From assembly GCA_946409305.1 (NCBI GenBank), contig CAMJVU010000004.1, positions 1-59,929 of the forward strand: a DNA stretch of 59,929 bases. Reading direction: 5' to 3'. A model generated the notes under the pieces. It was not told the origin of the DNA, searched no databases, and saw nothing but the letters and a program-made list of their open reading frames with translations. Source of the DNA: an uncultured Cytophagales bacterium. Its GTDB lineage: Bacteria; Bacteroidota; Bacteroidia; Cytophagales; Amoebophilaceae. The number at the start of each line of letters is the position of its first letter. Within the stretch, counting starts at the first letter, position 1. Positions 43,680 through 52,704 of this stretch are shown here, in pieces. Both the position numbers and the translations under genes were made by a program.

Positions 43680-45218
43680 ATGTACATTAAGGATATGAAG
43701 AGGTTTATTAGGGAGAATATGAATAGTTACATGTTCAATAAGATTAGAATGATGGCAGTAGCGTGCGGTATTGCAATAGTTAGTGGGAATTATCTGTGTT
43801 TTGGTGGAGGAGATAGTGGTTCGAATCCAGGTTTGGGTACTGGTACTTCGGGAAACGTTCCAACGCAAGGAGTGGATTATACTAACTATGTTAAAAAAGA
43901 TATTGTCAATGGTTGGGCAATTCATGGTCAGAGTATTTGTAATAAAGGTAATTTGAAGGATAATTTGGATAATGTTTTCATGTTGAAAAGTAATGTTGAG
44001 AGTGATTACAAAAGTAAACAAGATCTTAAAAATATTAAGGTTAATGGTAAACAATTACTTAGCGATGAGTGTGATGGTATAAGTGATGGTGCTAAGCAAA
44101 CTATTATAGATAATGCTACTGCTGAAGAGTTGAAGAATAATATGATTTATAAGGCGGCTACTAGTAAAAGCGTAGTAGATCCAAGTACATATGTATTGAA
44201 GGGAGATCTTGGTGAGATTAAGAATGCAAATAATAAAACATTATTTGCCAATAATAATTACACAAAAGTAAATGATGATTATATTAATGGTCTTAGTGAT
44301 AAGGAGTTGGAAAATAATGGGGCTTTTAAGAAGTTAAAATCAGAAAAAAATAATGCTATTAAGGAAGCTTCTGTTGAAGATTTGAAAGGTGCTAATAAGT
44401 TTAAAGATGTTGTCAAGAATCTTACTAAAGAGGAGTTGAATGAGAATGGTGCTTATAAAGGTGCTATTAATAATGCTTCTGAGAATGATTTAAAGAAGGC
44501 TATTAATTTTAAAAATGTTGTCAAGAATCTTACTAAAGAGGAGTTGAATGAGAATGGTGCTTATAAAGGTGCTATTAATAATGCTTCTGAGAATGATTTA
44601 AAGAAGGCTATTAATTTTAAAAATGTTGTCAAGAATCTTACTAAAGAGGAGTTGAATGAGACTCCGGCTTATAGTGCATTGGTAAAACAGGCCGCTTTAT
44701 GGACAAGAGATAAATTAAAGGATAAGCATTTCGACAAAAATGGAGATGAGGATAAGACTAATATATACATAAAAGCGGATGATAAAACAGCTATAGAAGG
44801 AACCAAGGCTTACAAAGATTTAAAGTTAGAGTTGGATGGAACAAGATCAGAGTTGGATAAAATAAAAAATGCCATTAAAAATGCTAAAATTAATAATATA
44901 CGACTCGTTGATGATGAAGGTAAGGTAACGAATGAAGCTTCAAACAGTTTAGCTAAAAAAGATGATAAAGTTATTCTGAAGAAAGATCTAAAAGGTAGTA
45001 GAGCATATGAGGAACAGTTTATTGATGATTTGGTTGCTTTTGGATCAAAAGTTGGTAAAAGTGGGGTTTCTAGCAAAGAATATGAAACATATTTTGGTAA
45101 CGGGGGAAAAGGTCTTTACTTGAGTACCTCCTATTCTAGTTTGTTTTGGAATTCTAGTACATTCTCAATTGACCAAGAACAAGCCAAAAATATTTACAAT
45201 GTTGTAAGAGGCAAGTGA
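43680..45218 (+). CDS. Secreted repeat-containing protein of unknown function
   Basis: 512 residues, family not recognised. A hydrophobic stretch near 24-40 (MMAVACGIAIVSGNYLCFGG) suggests a signal peptide; ATGs at 43680 and 43695 are both possible starts. After a Gly-rich linker the protein is Lys/Asn/Glu-rich with helical repeats. Residues 244-327 hold two identical 36-residue units and part of a third (VVKNLTKEELNENGAYKGA...), with older, diverged units before. The C-terminal part ends in a Ser/Tyr-rich segment (STSYSSLFWNSSTFS). Repeats of this kind are common in proteins acting on hosts; that role is inferred. Confidence 0.75.
   Translation: MYIKDMKRFIRENMNSYMFNKIRMMAVACGIAIVSGNYLCFGGGDSGSNPGLGTGTSGNVPTQGVDYTNYVKKDIVNGWAIHGQSICNKGNLKDNLDNVFMLKSNVESDYKSKQDLKNIKVNGKQLLSDECDGISDGAKQTIIDNATAEELKNNMIYKAATSKSVVDPSTYVLKGDLGEIKNANNKTLFANNNYTKVNDDYINGLSDKELENNGAFKKLKSEKNNAIKEASVEDLKGANKFKDVVKNLTKEELNENGAYKGAINNASENDLKKAINFKNVVKNLTKEELNENGAYKGAINNASENDLKKAINFKNVVKNLTKEELNETPAYSALVKQAALWTRDKLKDKHFDKNGDEDKTNIYIKADDKTAIEGTKAYKDLKLELDGTRSELDKIKNAIKNAKINNIRLVDDEGKVTNEASNSLAKKDDKVILKKDLKGSRAYEEQFIDDLVAFGSKVGKSGVSSKEYETYFGNGGKGLYLSTSYSSLFWNSSTFSIDQEQAKNIYNVVRGK
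44409..44660 (+). repeat. 108-bp perfect tandem repeat inside the secreted-protein gene
   Basis: Units 44409-44516 and 44517-44624 are identical base for base; a third unit (from 44625) matches for 36 bases and then diverges at the codons for Thr-Pro. The unit is 36 codons, so copy changes keep the frame. The identity including third codon positions points to a very recent duplication. Confidence 0.95.
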
Positions 45219-45371
45219 TTTGTGACACACAGAATTTGTAAAAATAATTGGTTGTGCTCGTAGTTGATGTCTCCAATCGGGTGGTAGCTTTTTATTAAGC
45301 TTATTGATTATATTGTGTTTCAGAGAAGTTTTGTAGAGAAACAAATGTGCTGCAGTTTGAAAACTTTGATT

Positions 45372-46700
45372 TCAATTTATCTCCTCTACATGAGCTCCAA
45401 TCTTTAGGAGTCTATTTACAATATCCTGATATCCTCTTTTTATTATATTTAAATTTCCTATTTTACTTTTCCCATCAGCTGAAAGTGCAGCTATCAACAG
45501 CGACATACCAGTACGTATATCGGGAGAATTAATACCTATACTGTGAAGATTATACTCTCTATTGATACCGATAACATGTGCTCTATGAGGATCACATAAG
45601 ATTATTTTGGCTCCCATCTCTATAAGGTTATCAACAAAGAACAATCTACTTTCGAACATTTTCTCGTGTATCAACACAGAACCTTTTGCCTGAATAGCTG
45701 TAACTAGCAAAACACATAATAAATCTGTTGGAAATCCAGGCCATATAGCATCATCAATTCTTACTATAGATGATGGATTAAGTTCAGATTCTATCTCGTA
45801 CGTATGTTGAGACGGAATATGAACATTTGTTCCTTCTACATCTATTTTTATTCCTAGTTTTCTAAAACGACTTAGCACTGGTCCTAACGATAATGGTTGT
45901 AAGTTACTGCACTTTAAAGTAAGGTCAGATTCTGTCATTGCAGCCAAACCTATCATACTTCCTATTTCAATTATATCAGATTCGATATTGTGTTCAACGC
46001 CATGAAGTTTATCTACTCCATCAATAATGAGCATATTTGATCCGATACCAGATATTTTTGCTCCCATATTATTCAACATTTTGCACAATTGCTGTATATG
46101 AGGTTCACACGCCGCGTTATAAATAGTTGTCGTCCCATCTGCAAGTACAGATGCCAATATAATATTGGCTGTTCCCGTTACAGAACTTTCATCAAGCAAT
46201 ATATAATTCCCTTGTAATTTTTTATTGCGACTTTTACACACATACGCTTGAATATTACTGTCATACGAATATTCGACTCCAAGTTTCTGTATTCCAAGAA
46301 AATGAGTATCCAACCTTCTACGACCTATTTTATCTCCTCCTGGAATTGGAATTATAGCATTACCAAATCTAGCCAATAACGGACCCATAACAAGTATTCC
46401 ACCTCTAAGACTTTGTAAACATGAACGAAAAATATCTATATTGATATCATCAAGTTTTTTTACGTTACTTGCATTGAATTTGTATTTGTTATAATCAAGT
46501 TTTGCTACATCAACACACAACAAATCAAAAATTTTTAGTAAAGAATGGAAATCAACTATGTCCGGAACATTATTAATTATGACATCATCATTTGTAAGTA
46601 GAGTCGCACACATTACTCCAAAAGATTCGTTTTTAGATCCTTGTATTTCGAACTCCCCGTGCAATTTAAAACCACCATTAACTATCAATCCATTACTCAT
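45372..46700 (-). CDS. murA: UDP-N-acetylglucosamine 1-carboxyvinyltransferase MurA
   Basis: First committed step of peptidoglycan synthesis: transfers enolpyruvyl from PEP to UDP-GlcNAc. GSKNESFGV near the start corresponds to the KN motif, and RGGILVMGPLLARFG and PGGDKIGRRRLDTHFLGI form the active-site loop. Asp123 stands where E. coli has the fosfomycin-sensitive Cys115; this variant is active but fosfomycin-insensitive in other bacteria. It is 442 aa. With murB in this window it suggests that murein precursors are still made. Confidence 0.96.
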   Translation of the reverse strand: MSNGLIVNGGFKLHGEFEIQGSKNESFGVMCATLLTNDDVIINNVPDIVDFHSLLKIFDLLCVDVAKLDYNKYKFNASNVKKLDDINIDIFRSCLQSLRGGILVMGPLLARFGNAIIPIPGGDKIGRRRLDTHFLGIQKLGVEYSYDSNIQAYVCKSRNKKLQGNYILLDESSVTGTANIILASVLADGTTTIYNAACEPHIQQLCKMLNNMGAKISGIGSNMLIIDGVDKLHGVEHNIESDIIEIGSMIGLAAMTESDLTLKCSNLQPLSLGPVLSRFRKLGIKIDVEGTNVHIPSQHTYEIESELNPSSIVRIDDAIWPGFPTDLLCVLLVTAIQAKGSVLIHEKMFESRLFFVDNLIEMGAKIILCDPHRAHVIGINREYNLHSIGINSPDIRTGMSLLIAALSADGKSKIGNLNIIKRGYQDIVNRLLKIGAHVEEIN

Positions 46701-46773
46701 AACATACTTATAACATTAAAAAGCCGATATCAACGATATAAAACACCCCAACAAAACAAATAAATACAATATT

Positions 46774-48216
46774 TTAATCGGTATTTATACATTTCAAAAC
46801 AACTTCATTGACAATCTTAGGAGATGCTTTACCTTTACTCCTTTTCATAACTTCACCTATGAACAATCCAAGTAATCCTTTCTTCCCATTTCGATACTCT
46901 ATTACTTTATTTTTGTATTCATCCAAAACCCCAAATGTTAACTTTTCAATATAATCTCTATCGCAATCCTGAATTACGTCCAATGTTTTTATTACCTCTT
47001 GGACACTACATTCGGGATGTTCTACTAAATAACCCAGAACATCCTGACTAGCGATAGAGTAACTAATTGTATTGTTAAGAACTGCTCCTATAAGGTCAGC
47101 AATTTGTTGAGTGCTAACTGGTAGTTCATCAACTGTTAATTTCATTTCATTGAGTTTTCCCTTAATTGGACCAATTACCCAATTAGCAACAGTTATATAA
47201 TCACTTATTTTTGAACATAAGCTTTCATAAAACATCAAAATACTCTTGTCCTCTATGAGTACCGATGCAACATATTCGGACAAATGATATTCTTCAATCA
47301 GCTTTTTCTTGTAAACTTGTGGTAATAGTGGTAAATGAGATTTTATATTATCTATCCATTCATCTGAAACAAAAAGGCATGGAATATCTGGCTCGACAAA
47401 ATACCTATAATCTGTTGTTGTCTCCTTTTTACGCATGTGTTTTGTATCCCCAGTTACGGCATCAAAAGCCCTTGTTTCAGGCTCTACTATTTTTCCACTC
47501 TGTAATAATTGTATTTGTCTTGCAATTTCACATTCTATAGCCATTTTAACATTTGACATAGAATTTATATTTTTTACCTCAACCCGTTGACCATATTCTT
47601 CTGAATCTTTAGACATGACCGAAATGTTCGTATCACACCTTAAAGAACCATTTTCCATATTTCCATCACATATTCCCAAATATCTTACTATTCTTCGTAG
47701 CTCATGTAAAAAAGCATATGCTTCATCAGATGATCTTATTTCAGGTTCTGTAACTATTTCAAGTAATGCCACTCCTGCTCTATTAAAATCAATTCTCACA
47801 TCACTAGAAACATTATCATACACCATCTTACCTGCATCCTCTTCCATGTGTATTCTAATCAAATTAAGAACTTTGTCTTCCCCATTTAAACTATAATTGA
47901 TATGTCCACCAACACATATAGGAGTTTTATCTTGCGTTATCTGGTACCCCTTCGGAAGATCAGTATAAAAATAATTTTTCCTTGCGAAATAATTTTCATG
48001 AGTTATTTTAGACCCACACGCAAGTCCTAAACATATAGCATAATCAACAGCCTTTTTATTGACTGTTGGAAGTGTACCAGGATGCGCTAGACTAATAGCA
48101 CTCGTTAATGTATTTGGAATAGCACCGAAATGAAAATTCTCCGGAGCAAACATCTTGTGTTTTAATGCAAGTTGAATGTGTATTTCCAACCCTATAACCG
48201 GCACATAACAATTCAT
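46774..48216 (-). CDS. gatB: Aspartyl/glutamyl-tRNA amidotransferase subunit B
   Basis: Part of GatCAB, which converts Glu-tRNA-Gln (and Asp-tRNA-Asn) to the amide forms. Family marks: VIGLEIHIQL, NYFYTDLPKGYQITQ, RIHMEEDAGK, DFNRAGVALLEIVTEPEIRS, GSLRCDTNISV and KETTTDYRYFVEPD. The C-terminal tail domain ends near KASPKIVNEVVLKCI. It is 480 aa. GatA and GatC must be elsewhere. Confidence 0.97.
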   Translation of the reverse strand: MNCYVPVIGLEIHIQLALKHKMFAPENFHFGAIPNTLTSAISLAHPGTLPTVNKKAVDYAICLGLACGSKITHENYFARKNYFYTDLPKGYQITQDKTPICVGGHINYSLNGEDKVLNLIRIHMEEDAGKMVYDNVSSDVRIDFNRAGVALLEIVTEPEIRSSDEAYAFLHELRRIVRYLGICDGNMENGSLRCDTNISVMSKDSEEYGQRVEVKNINSMSNVKMAIECEIARQIQLLQSGKIVEPETRAFDAVTGDTKHMRKKETTTDYRYFVEPDIPCLFVSDEWIDNIKSHLPLLPQVYKKKLIEEYHLSEYVASVLIEDKSILMFYESLCSKISDYITVANWVIGPIKGKLNEMKLTVDELPVSTQQIADLIGAVLNNTISYSIASQDVLGYLVEHPECSVQEVIKTLDVIQDCDRDYIEKLTFGVLDEYKNKVIEYRNGKKGLLGLFIGEVMKRSKGKASPKIVNEVVLKCINTD

Positions 48217-48343
48217 GTTAATATGTTAAATAAAACAACATAAAGAAAACCAAATATCCTGGACGAAAGGAACAGACACGAAATAATAATTCAATACTAT
48301 TCCCAACACTACATAAACACCACACTATGTAGACATCAATCGG

Positions 48344-48808
48344 CTAATAAAAACAAATCCAATTACAACATTCACCACTACTACTCTTATCCCTTGCTTC
48401 TCCACCTTCATTCTCTTCCGCATTACTTACTGTATCCTCTGACACTTCCGGTGTCACATCTTCCACTCCTGAACTACCATCCCTATTTTCCTCCTCCTCC
48501 TCAACATTATCTATTACACTATTTTTCTCTTCTTCACTCTTTTTAAGTTTATGTTTCTTCTGAAACTCTTCAACTGCCATACGTAATTCATCCAGAGTCC
48601 AACTGTTAAGATCATCCCCGTTCTCTCCTTTCTTTTCTTTTGCAAAAGATACAAAATCATTAGCCTCATAACCTTTTTCAAGTATCTCCTTATTTAGAAA
48701 TTCCTGTTTTTCTGCCAGATCATCATCCTTCATATTTCCAAAAACAACAACTAATCCGTATATTGCTAACACCCCACAAATGAAGCGTCCTATTCTATCT
48801 AACTTCAT
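48344..48808 (-). CDS. Membrane-anchored acidic protein of unknown function
   Basis: 154 residues from the ATG at 48808; a TTG 11 codons upstream is weaker. One N-terminal hydrophobic segment (RFICGVLAIYGLVVVFGNM) is followed by a charged helical region with SWTLDELRMAVEEFQKKHK, then a long Glu/Asp/Ser-rich low-complexity stretch (about 90-140). The last residues are GECCNWICFY, with three Cys. It resembles an anchored or secreted adaptor more than an enzyme, but the family is unknown. It stands alone, with spacers of 127 and 193 bases. Confidence 0.65.
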   Translation of the reverse strand: MKLDRIGRFICGVLAIYGLVVVFGNMKDDDLAEKQEFLNKEILEKGYEANDFVSFAKEKKGENGDDLNSWTLDELRMAVEEFQKKHKLKKSEEEKNSVIDNVEEEEENRDGSSGVEDVTPEVSEDTVSNAEENEGGEARDKSSSGECCNWICFY

Positions 48809-49001
48809 ATCATAATATACACGATTAATAAAGCTGTACAAAAATTTTTAAGAAAATTAAATTAATACGATTTATCTCTATCACCTGTTGCCATAACTTA
48901 AAAATTACTACCTTAACAAAAAATCGCATTTAAAACAATAAGAATAATTTCTTACCTTAAGTTACTATCACCTACGTTGTGTCAGTTAAACTTTTGCAAA
49001 A

Positions 49002-49640
49002 TCATACTTTATCTACATAAGTGTCGAAGTCATGTCTTTGTTGTTCCCATCTGATGAATCTTTTACCCTTGTTATTGGAATTTTTCCTAAATTCTACCAT
49101 TTTTTTTATTCCAACACAAAAATCGACAACGTAAACACTCCAAAAACATGTTGCAAATAATAGCAGTACACTTCTCACCCTAGTATTTTTATAAACTTTG
49201 TTACTAATAAAATTTTCCATATTAACAAACATTGGGAATACTATATAAACGCACAAAACAATGACAATAAAAAATATAAAAGACGTGTCTAACGCGACTA
49301 TTCCTTTGTAGTTATACCTGTGTACTGAATAATTCCACACCCTAACGTCAAACATTAAAAAAATTGTTCCAATGGCAAACTCAAATAGAACAGATAAAAA
49401 TGTAAGAAACAGAGACAATATGAATCTTTTTAAAAATCCCATCCATTTACTGATGAAAAATTTATATAAAGAAAATGAGACAATAAAAAAAACGACAGTC
49501 ATTCCGTTTGAATATGGACCACAAGTAATACCATGTTTTACAATCACCCCATATTTTACTAGATAAAAAACACAATCGCCATAAAAGTCGAGCATCGAAA
49601 CAAACGTACAAACTACAATATAAAAAAAACACCTTTTCAT
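49002..49640 (-). CDS. Multi-span membrane protein (PF06541/CmpB-like)
   Basis: 212 residues with about five or six membrane segments. HGITCGPYSNGMTVVFF corresponds to the GPxxPxYGFG start of the PF06541 family (called putative ABC-transporter permease), and FAIGTIFLMFDVRVWNYS plus KGIVALDTSFIFF correspond to its EYxTGxxLExxFxxRxWDYS and NGRICLxxSxxW blocks. The match is from memory of the family pattern. Its true function is not established. It follows ruvA by 39 bases. Confidence 0.65.
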   Translation of the reverse strand: MKRCFFYIVVCTFVSMLDFYGDCVFYLVKYGVIVKHGITCGPYSNGMTVVFFIVSFSLYKFFISKWMGFLKRFILSLFLTFLSVLFEFAIGTIFLMFDVRVWNYSVHRYNYKGIVALDTSFIFFIVIVLCVYIVFPMFVNMENFISNKVYKNTRVRSVLLLFATCFWSVYVVDFCVGIKKMVEFRKNSNNKGKRFIRWEQQRHDFDTYVDKV

Positions 49641-49679
49641 TCCTTAAGCGATGTCTACCAGTTCTAATAAGATAGTATA

Positions 49680-50240
49680 TTATAATAATGCCATTTTAAC
49701 AATATCTTCAACTGTTGAAATTTCATTATCACGTAATACTTTTTCCACTTTTATTTGAGCAGTTTTTCTGGTAAATCCAAGTTTTACCAATGCATCTACA
49801 GCATCATCATACGTCTGCCCTCTGCTATCTTGTATTTCATTCAATTGAATATTATTAAACAATTCTAATATAATTCTTTGAGCTGTTTTTTTGCTGACAC
49901 CTTTAATATTCTTCAATGAATCTACGTCATTACTTTTTATTACGTCTATTAGTTTACTGGTTGTGAATGTTGTCAATATTATCATCGCTGTTTTTGGACC
50001 GACGGAACTGACAGATATTAGTTTCAGAAATATATCACGCTCTTGAGTAGAAAAAAAACCATACATTGACAATGAATCTTTAGAAATATGTAGATATGTG
50101 TACAGTGTTACATCAGAATTTTCTGATAGATTATTGTACGTATTCATACTTACAAACACTTTAAAACCGAAACCTCCGACGTTGACAATAACAAACTCAT
50201 GAGAAATAGTTACAACATGACCACATAAAAAATCCACCAT
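49680..50240 (-). CDS. ruvA: Holliday junction DNA helicase subunit RuvA
   Basis: Binds four-way junctions and loads RuvB. Domain I (OB fold) starts DFLCGHVVTISHEFVIVNVG; domain II holds two helix-hairpin-helix motifs (LKLISVSSVGPKTAMIIL and LKNIKGVSKKTAQRIILEL); domain III ends ALVKLGFTRKTAQIKVEKVL. It is 186 aa, of normal size. Divergent from the 50270 gene with a 29-base gap. Confidence 0.96.
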   Translation of the reverse strand: MVDFLCGHVVTISHEFVIVNVGGFGFKVFVSMNTYNNLSENSDVTLYTYLHISKDSLSMYGFFSTQERDIFLKLISVSSVGPKTAMIILTTFTTSKLIDVIKSNDVDSLKNIKGVSKKTAQRIILELFNNIQLNEIQDSRGQTYDDAVDALVKLGFTRKTAQIKVEKVLRDNEISTVEDIVKMALL

Positions 50241-50269
50241 TATAAATTATACCTTTGATATATTCACTT

Positions 50270-51049
50270 ATGGATTTTGTAAAGAACTGTTGTAAAATTT
50301 TTTTGGATAAGGATGCTTCTGCCTCCAAATTTTTCACTTATAAGTTTATGGGCCCATGGCACATACTATTGATAGCTATTCTTATAATCGGCGGTTTTTT
50401 TTTAATAAGAACTTACGTTAAATCTACAACTGAAAGACGCAATAAAATAAGGAGAAATATTTCAATAATTTTGATTACTTGTGAATTTATCGCTTATGGG
50501 CTATGGTGTGTTGAGAAGCTCATTAAAGGACAAAAAATTGGTGCGTGGGATTGCCCATGTAGTTTATGTTTTTACACGACAGTATTTTGTATTATTGATG
50601 GTTTAAAGCCAATATATATCCTTAGATCATACATGCTTCATTTGGGAATGTGGGGAGCACTGGCTGCTTATCTTTTTTGTGATAGTAGTGCGACCCCGAT
50701 GTTTAACATATTCTTATTGGAGTTTTTTTTTTACCACTTTATTATAATTATTTATCCTTTAATGTTGTTCTTTTCCAAGGAGTTTAGACCAGACTACGGG
50801 GACTTGCCTAACATGTTTCTTTTCTTATTCAACATGGCGTGGCCATTATATATCTTCGATAGAATTACGATGACGAATCATATGGTCCTAAGGATTCCAA
50901 TTAATGGATTTCCATTGAACCATTTCCACAGATGGTGTGGTAATCCAGGTTACCTTCTTTGTATAGCGGCATGTTTGCTGCTTATATGGTTAGTCATGTA
51001 TACCCCCAAGATGATTTTTTACTTATATCGCAAGAGAAAAAGAGGATAG
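50270..51049 (+). CDS. Integral membrane protein of the YwaF/TMEM164 type
   Basis: 259 residues from the ATG at 50270, with about seven membrane helices. WDCPCSLCFYTTVFCI in the place of the usual LPLHLC motif, GMWGALAAYLFCDSS, the His-containing FYHFIIIIYPLM helix and NHFHRWCGNPGYLL near the end follow the order seen in YwaF/TP0381 proteins, relatives of eukaryotic TMEM164. TMEM164 has been linked to lipid acyl transfer; the bacterial role is unknown. The assignment is moderate. It lies 21 bases before prmC. Confidence 0.6.
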   Translation: MDFVKNCCKIFLDKDASASKFFTYKFMGPWHILLIAILIIGGFFLIRTYVKSTTERRNKIRRNISIILITCEFIAYGLWCVEKLIKGQKIGAWDCPCSLCFYTTVFCIIDGLKPIYILRSYMLHLGMWGALAAYLFCDSSATPMFNIFLLEFFFYHFIIIIYPLMLFFSKEFRPDYGDLPNMFLFLFNMAWPLYIFDRITMTNHMVLRIPINGFPLNHFHRWCGNPGYLLCIAACLLLIWLVMYTPKMIFYLYRKRKRG

Positions 51050-51070
51050 AGATTTAACAATGATGATAAG

Positions 51071-51922
51071 ATGTTTATTTCGGCTCGTGATCTGTACAGT
51101 AGTGTTTACGACAAGGTATATGATGCCGTAGACGATAAAAGAGAGTGTCGGCCAATCACATTATTGATATTAAATTCTAGATTTAAATGCGAAACATTGA
51201 GTGTTATAATTGATCGCAACATATCAATTGACGATGAGTCGTGTAACATTGAAGATATAATCTTGAGATTAAGAAACAATGAACCAATACAGTACATATT
51301 GGGAACCTGTAGTTTCCTAGATAATGAGTTATATGTTGATAGGAATGTATTGATACCGAGACAGGAAACAGAAGAAATGGTTCTGGACTTGCTAAAAAAA
51401 AACTTATCTAATAAGATTGTTTTAGACATTTGTACTGGCAGCGGATGCATAGCAATAAGTGTAAAGAAGAAATACCCATCTTCTACTGTTTACGCTATCG
51501 ATATTAGTCCTAATGCGTTAAAAATTGCAAAAAAAAATGCTAAATCAAACAATGTAAATATCAACTATATTTGCCTTGACATATTATCAGATTGTGACAT
51601 TAACATTGAAAATGTGGATATGATTATTAGTAATCCACCATATATTTGCGAAGATGAACGGTCAAGGATTGACACACGAATACTAAACTATGAACCAGAT
51701 ATTGCTCTATTCGTCCCAAATAAAGAGCCATTGATTTTTTACAAAAAAATTATAAATATAGGGAACAAACATTTAAAAAAAGGAGGAGACATACACGTCG
51801 AGATCAATGAAAGATTTGGTAACGAAGTAAAAAATCTACTTAAATCGTATAATTATGAAAATATTATGATACATAGAGACATGAATAATAAAGATAGATG
51901 GATAACAGCCACGAAGATATGA
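51071..51922 (+). CDS. prmC: Release factor glutamine methyltransferase PrmC
   Basis: Methylates the GGQ glutamine of RF1/RF2. The N-terminal helical domain ends with PIQYILGTCSFLDNELYVD, followed by VLIPRQETEEMV. The SAM site is LDICTGSGCIAIS and the catalytic motif is ISNPPYIC. It is 283 aa, of normal length. Its TGA overlaps the next start (ATGA). Confidence 0.96.
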   Translation: MFISARDLYSSVYDKVYDAVDDKRECRPITLLILNSRFKCETLSVIIDRNISIDDESCNIEDIILRLRNNEPIQYILGTCSFLDNELYVDRNVLIPRQETEEMVLDLLKKNLSNKIVLDICTGSGCIAISVKKKYPSSTVYAIDISPNALKIAKKNAKSNNVNINYICLDILSDCDINIENVDMIISNPPYICEDERSRIDTRILNYEPDIALFVPNKEPLIFYKKIINIGNKHLKKGGDIHVEINERFGNEVKNLLKSYNYENIMIHRDMNNKDRWITATKI

Positions 51923-52695
51923 AAAATAGAAAATGTATTTTTATTTTTTTTACTATTTTATTAGTGAATGCAATTTTGCCACGCATAGAAGGGTCTGATG
52001 AGATAGATTTTAGTGCTTCGGAACCGTTACCACATATTGAATACGAAAAAACCGTGCAAGCATTCGGTTTTTCATATGATATTTCTGATGTTTATTACAT
52101 ACTCAAACCGAAAACACCGGAACATTTTTCACAATTTACTGGAGGATTTGAAATACTGTGGAAATATGGAATATATACTTCAATTAATGTTGGAACCAGT
52201 TATATACAAAAAAGTAATACGACATCTAGAAAAAAATACGAAAATACAGATGTCACTTGTGGAGAATTTATAACTCTATCTATTGGGAAACGTTTCGGTA
52301 AAAGTAATGCTAAATTTACAATTTTAAAGGGATTTATAGGTGGATCAATTTTTTTGAAAGAAAAGTATAATCTTTCCCCTATTATGCTAACAAGTTCTTA
52401 TTGTATGCTGTTTCCATATTGGGGAATTGGAATAACTAAACAATATAGTCTATTTAAAATAAAAGATTCTCGATGTTATTTTAAAATTGAGCTCGTATTA
52501 AAATGGTCAATGCCTAAGAATTTTATAGACAACATAAATACAAAACTAGGATTTGCTGTGAAGTATAATGATGTCATCGCTGTTCCATATTGGGGCTGGA
52601 AAAGAGAAAACCTTTGTACTTTTTTACCAAATTTTGAACTAAGAATATCACTTGACTACATGTTCCATTTTATAACAAAGGATATAAGCATTTGA
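51919..52695 (+). CDS. Putative outer-membrane beta-barrel protein
   Basis: 258 residues from the ATG overlapping the prmC stop. A signal peptide is clear (CIFIFFTILLVNAILPRIEG). The rest alternates as beta strands: FTGGFEILWKYGIYTSINVG, FITLSIGKRFGKS, TILKGFIGGSIF and ELRISLDYMFHF. No family is recognised. Tight coupling to prmC shows shared transcription only, not shared function. Confidence 0.65.
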   Translation: MKNRKCIFIFFTILLVNAILPRIEGSDEIDFSASEPLPHIEYEKTVQAFGFSYDISDVYYILKPKTPEHFSQFTGGFEILWKYGIYTSINVGTSYIQKSNTTSRKKYENTDVTCGEFITLSIGKRFGKSNAKFTILKGFIGGSIFLKEKYNLSPIMLTSSYCMLFPYWGIGITKQYSLFKIKDSRCYFKIELVLKWSMPKNFIDNINTKLGFAVKYNDVIAVPYWGWKRENLCTFLPNFELRISLDYMFHFITKDISI

Positions 52696-52704
52696 TACGT
52701 AAAA

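Noticed and set aside
43800-43845. TGGTTCGAATCCAGG, resembling a tRNA T-arm
   Set aside because: It lies inside the reading frame of the secreted repeat protein and no acceptor or anticodon arm can be paired around it.
44409-44660. Possible CRISPR array
   Set aside because: The 108-bp units are adjacent without spacers and lie in frame within a coding sequence.
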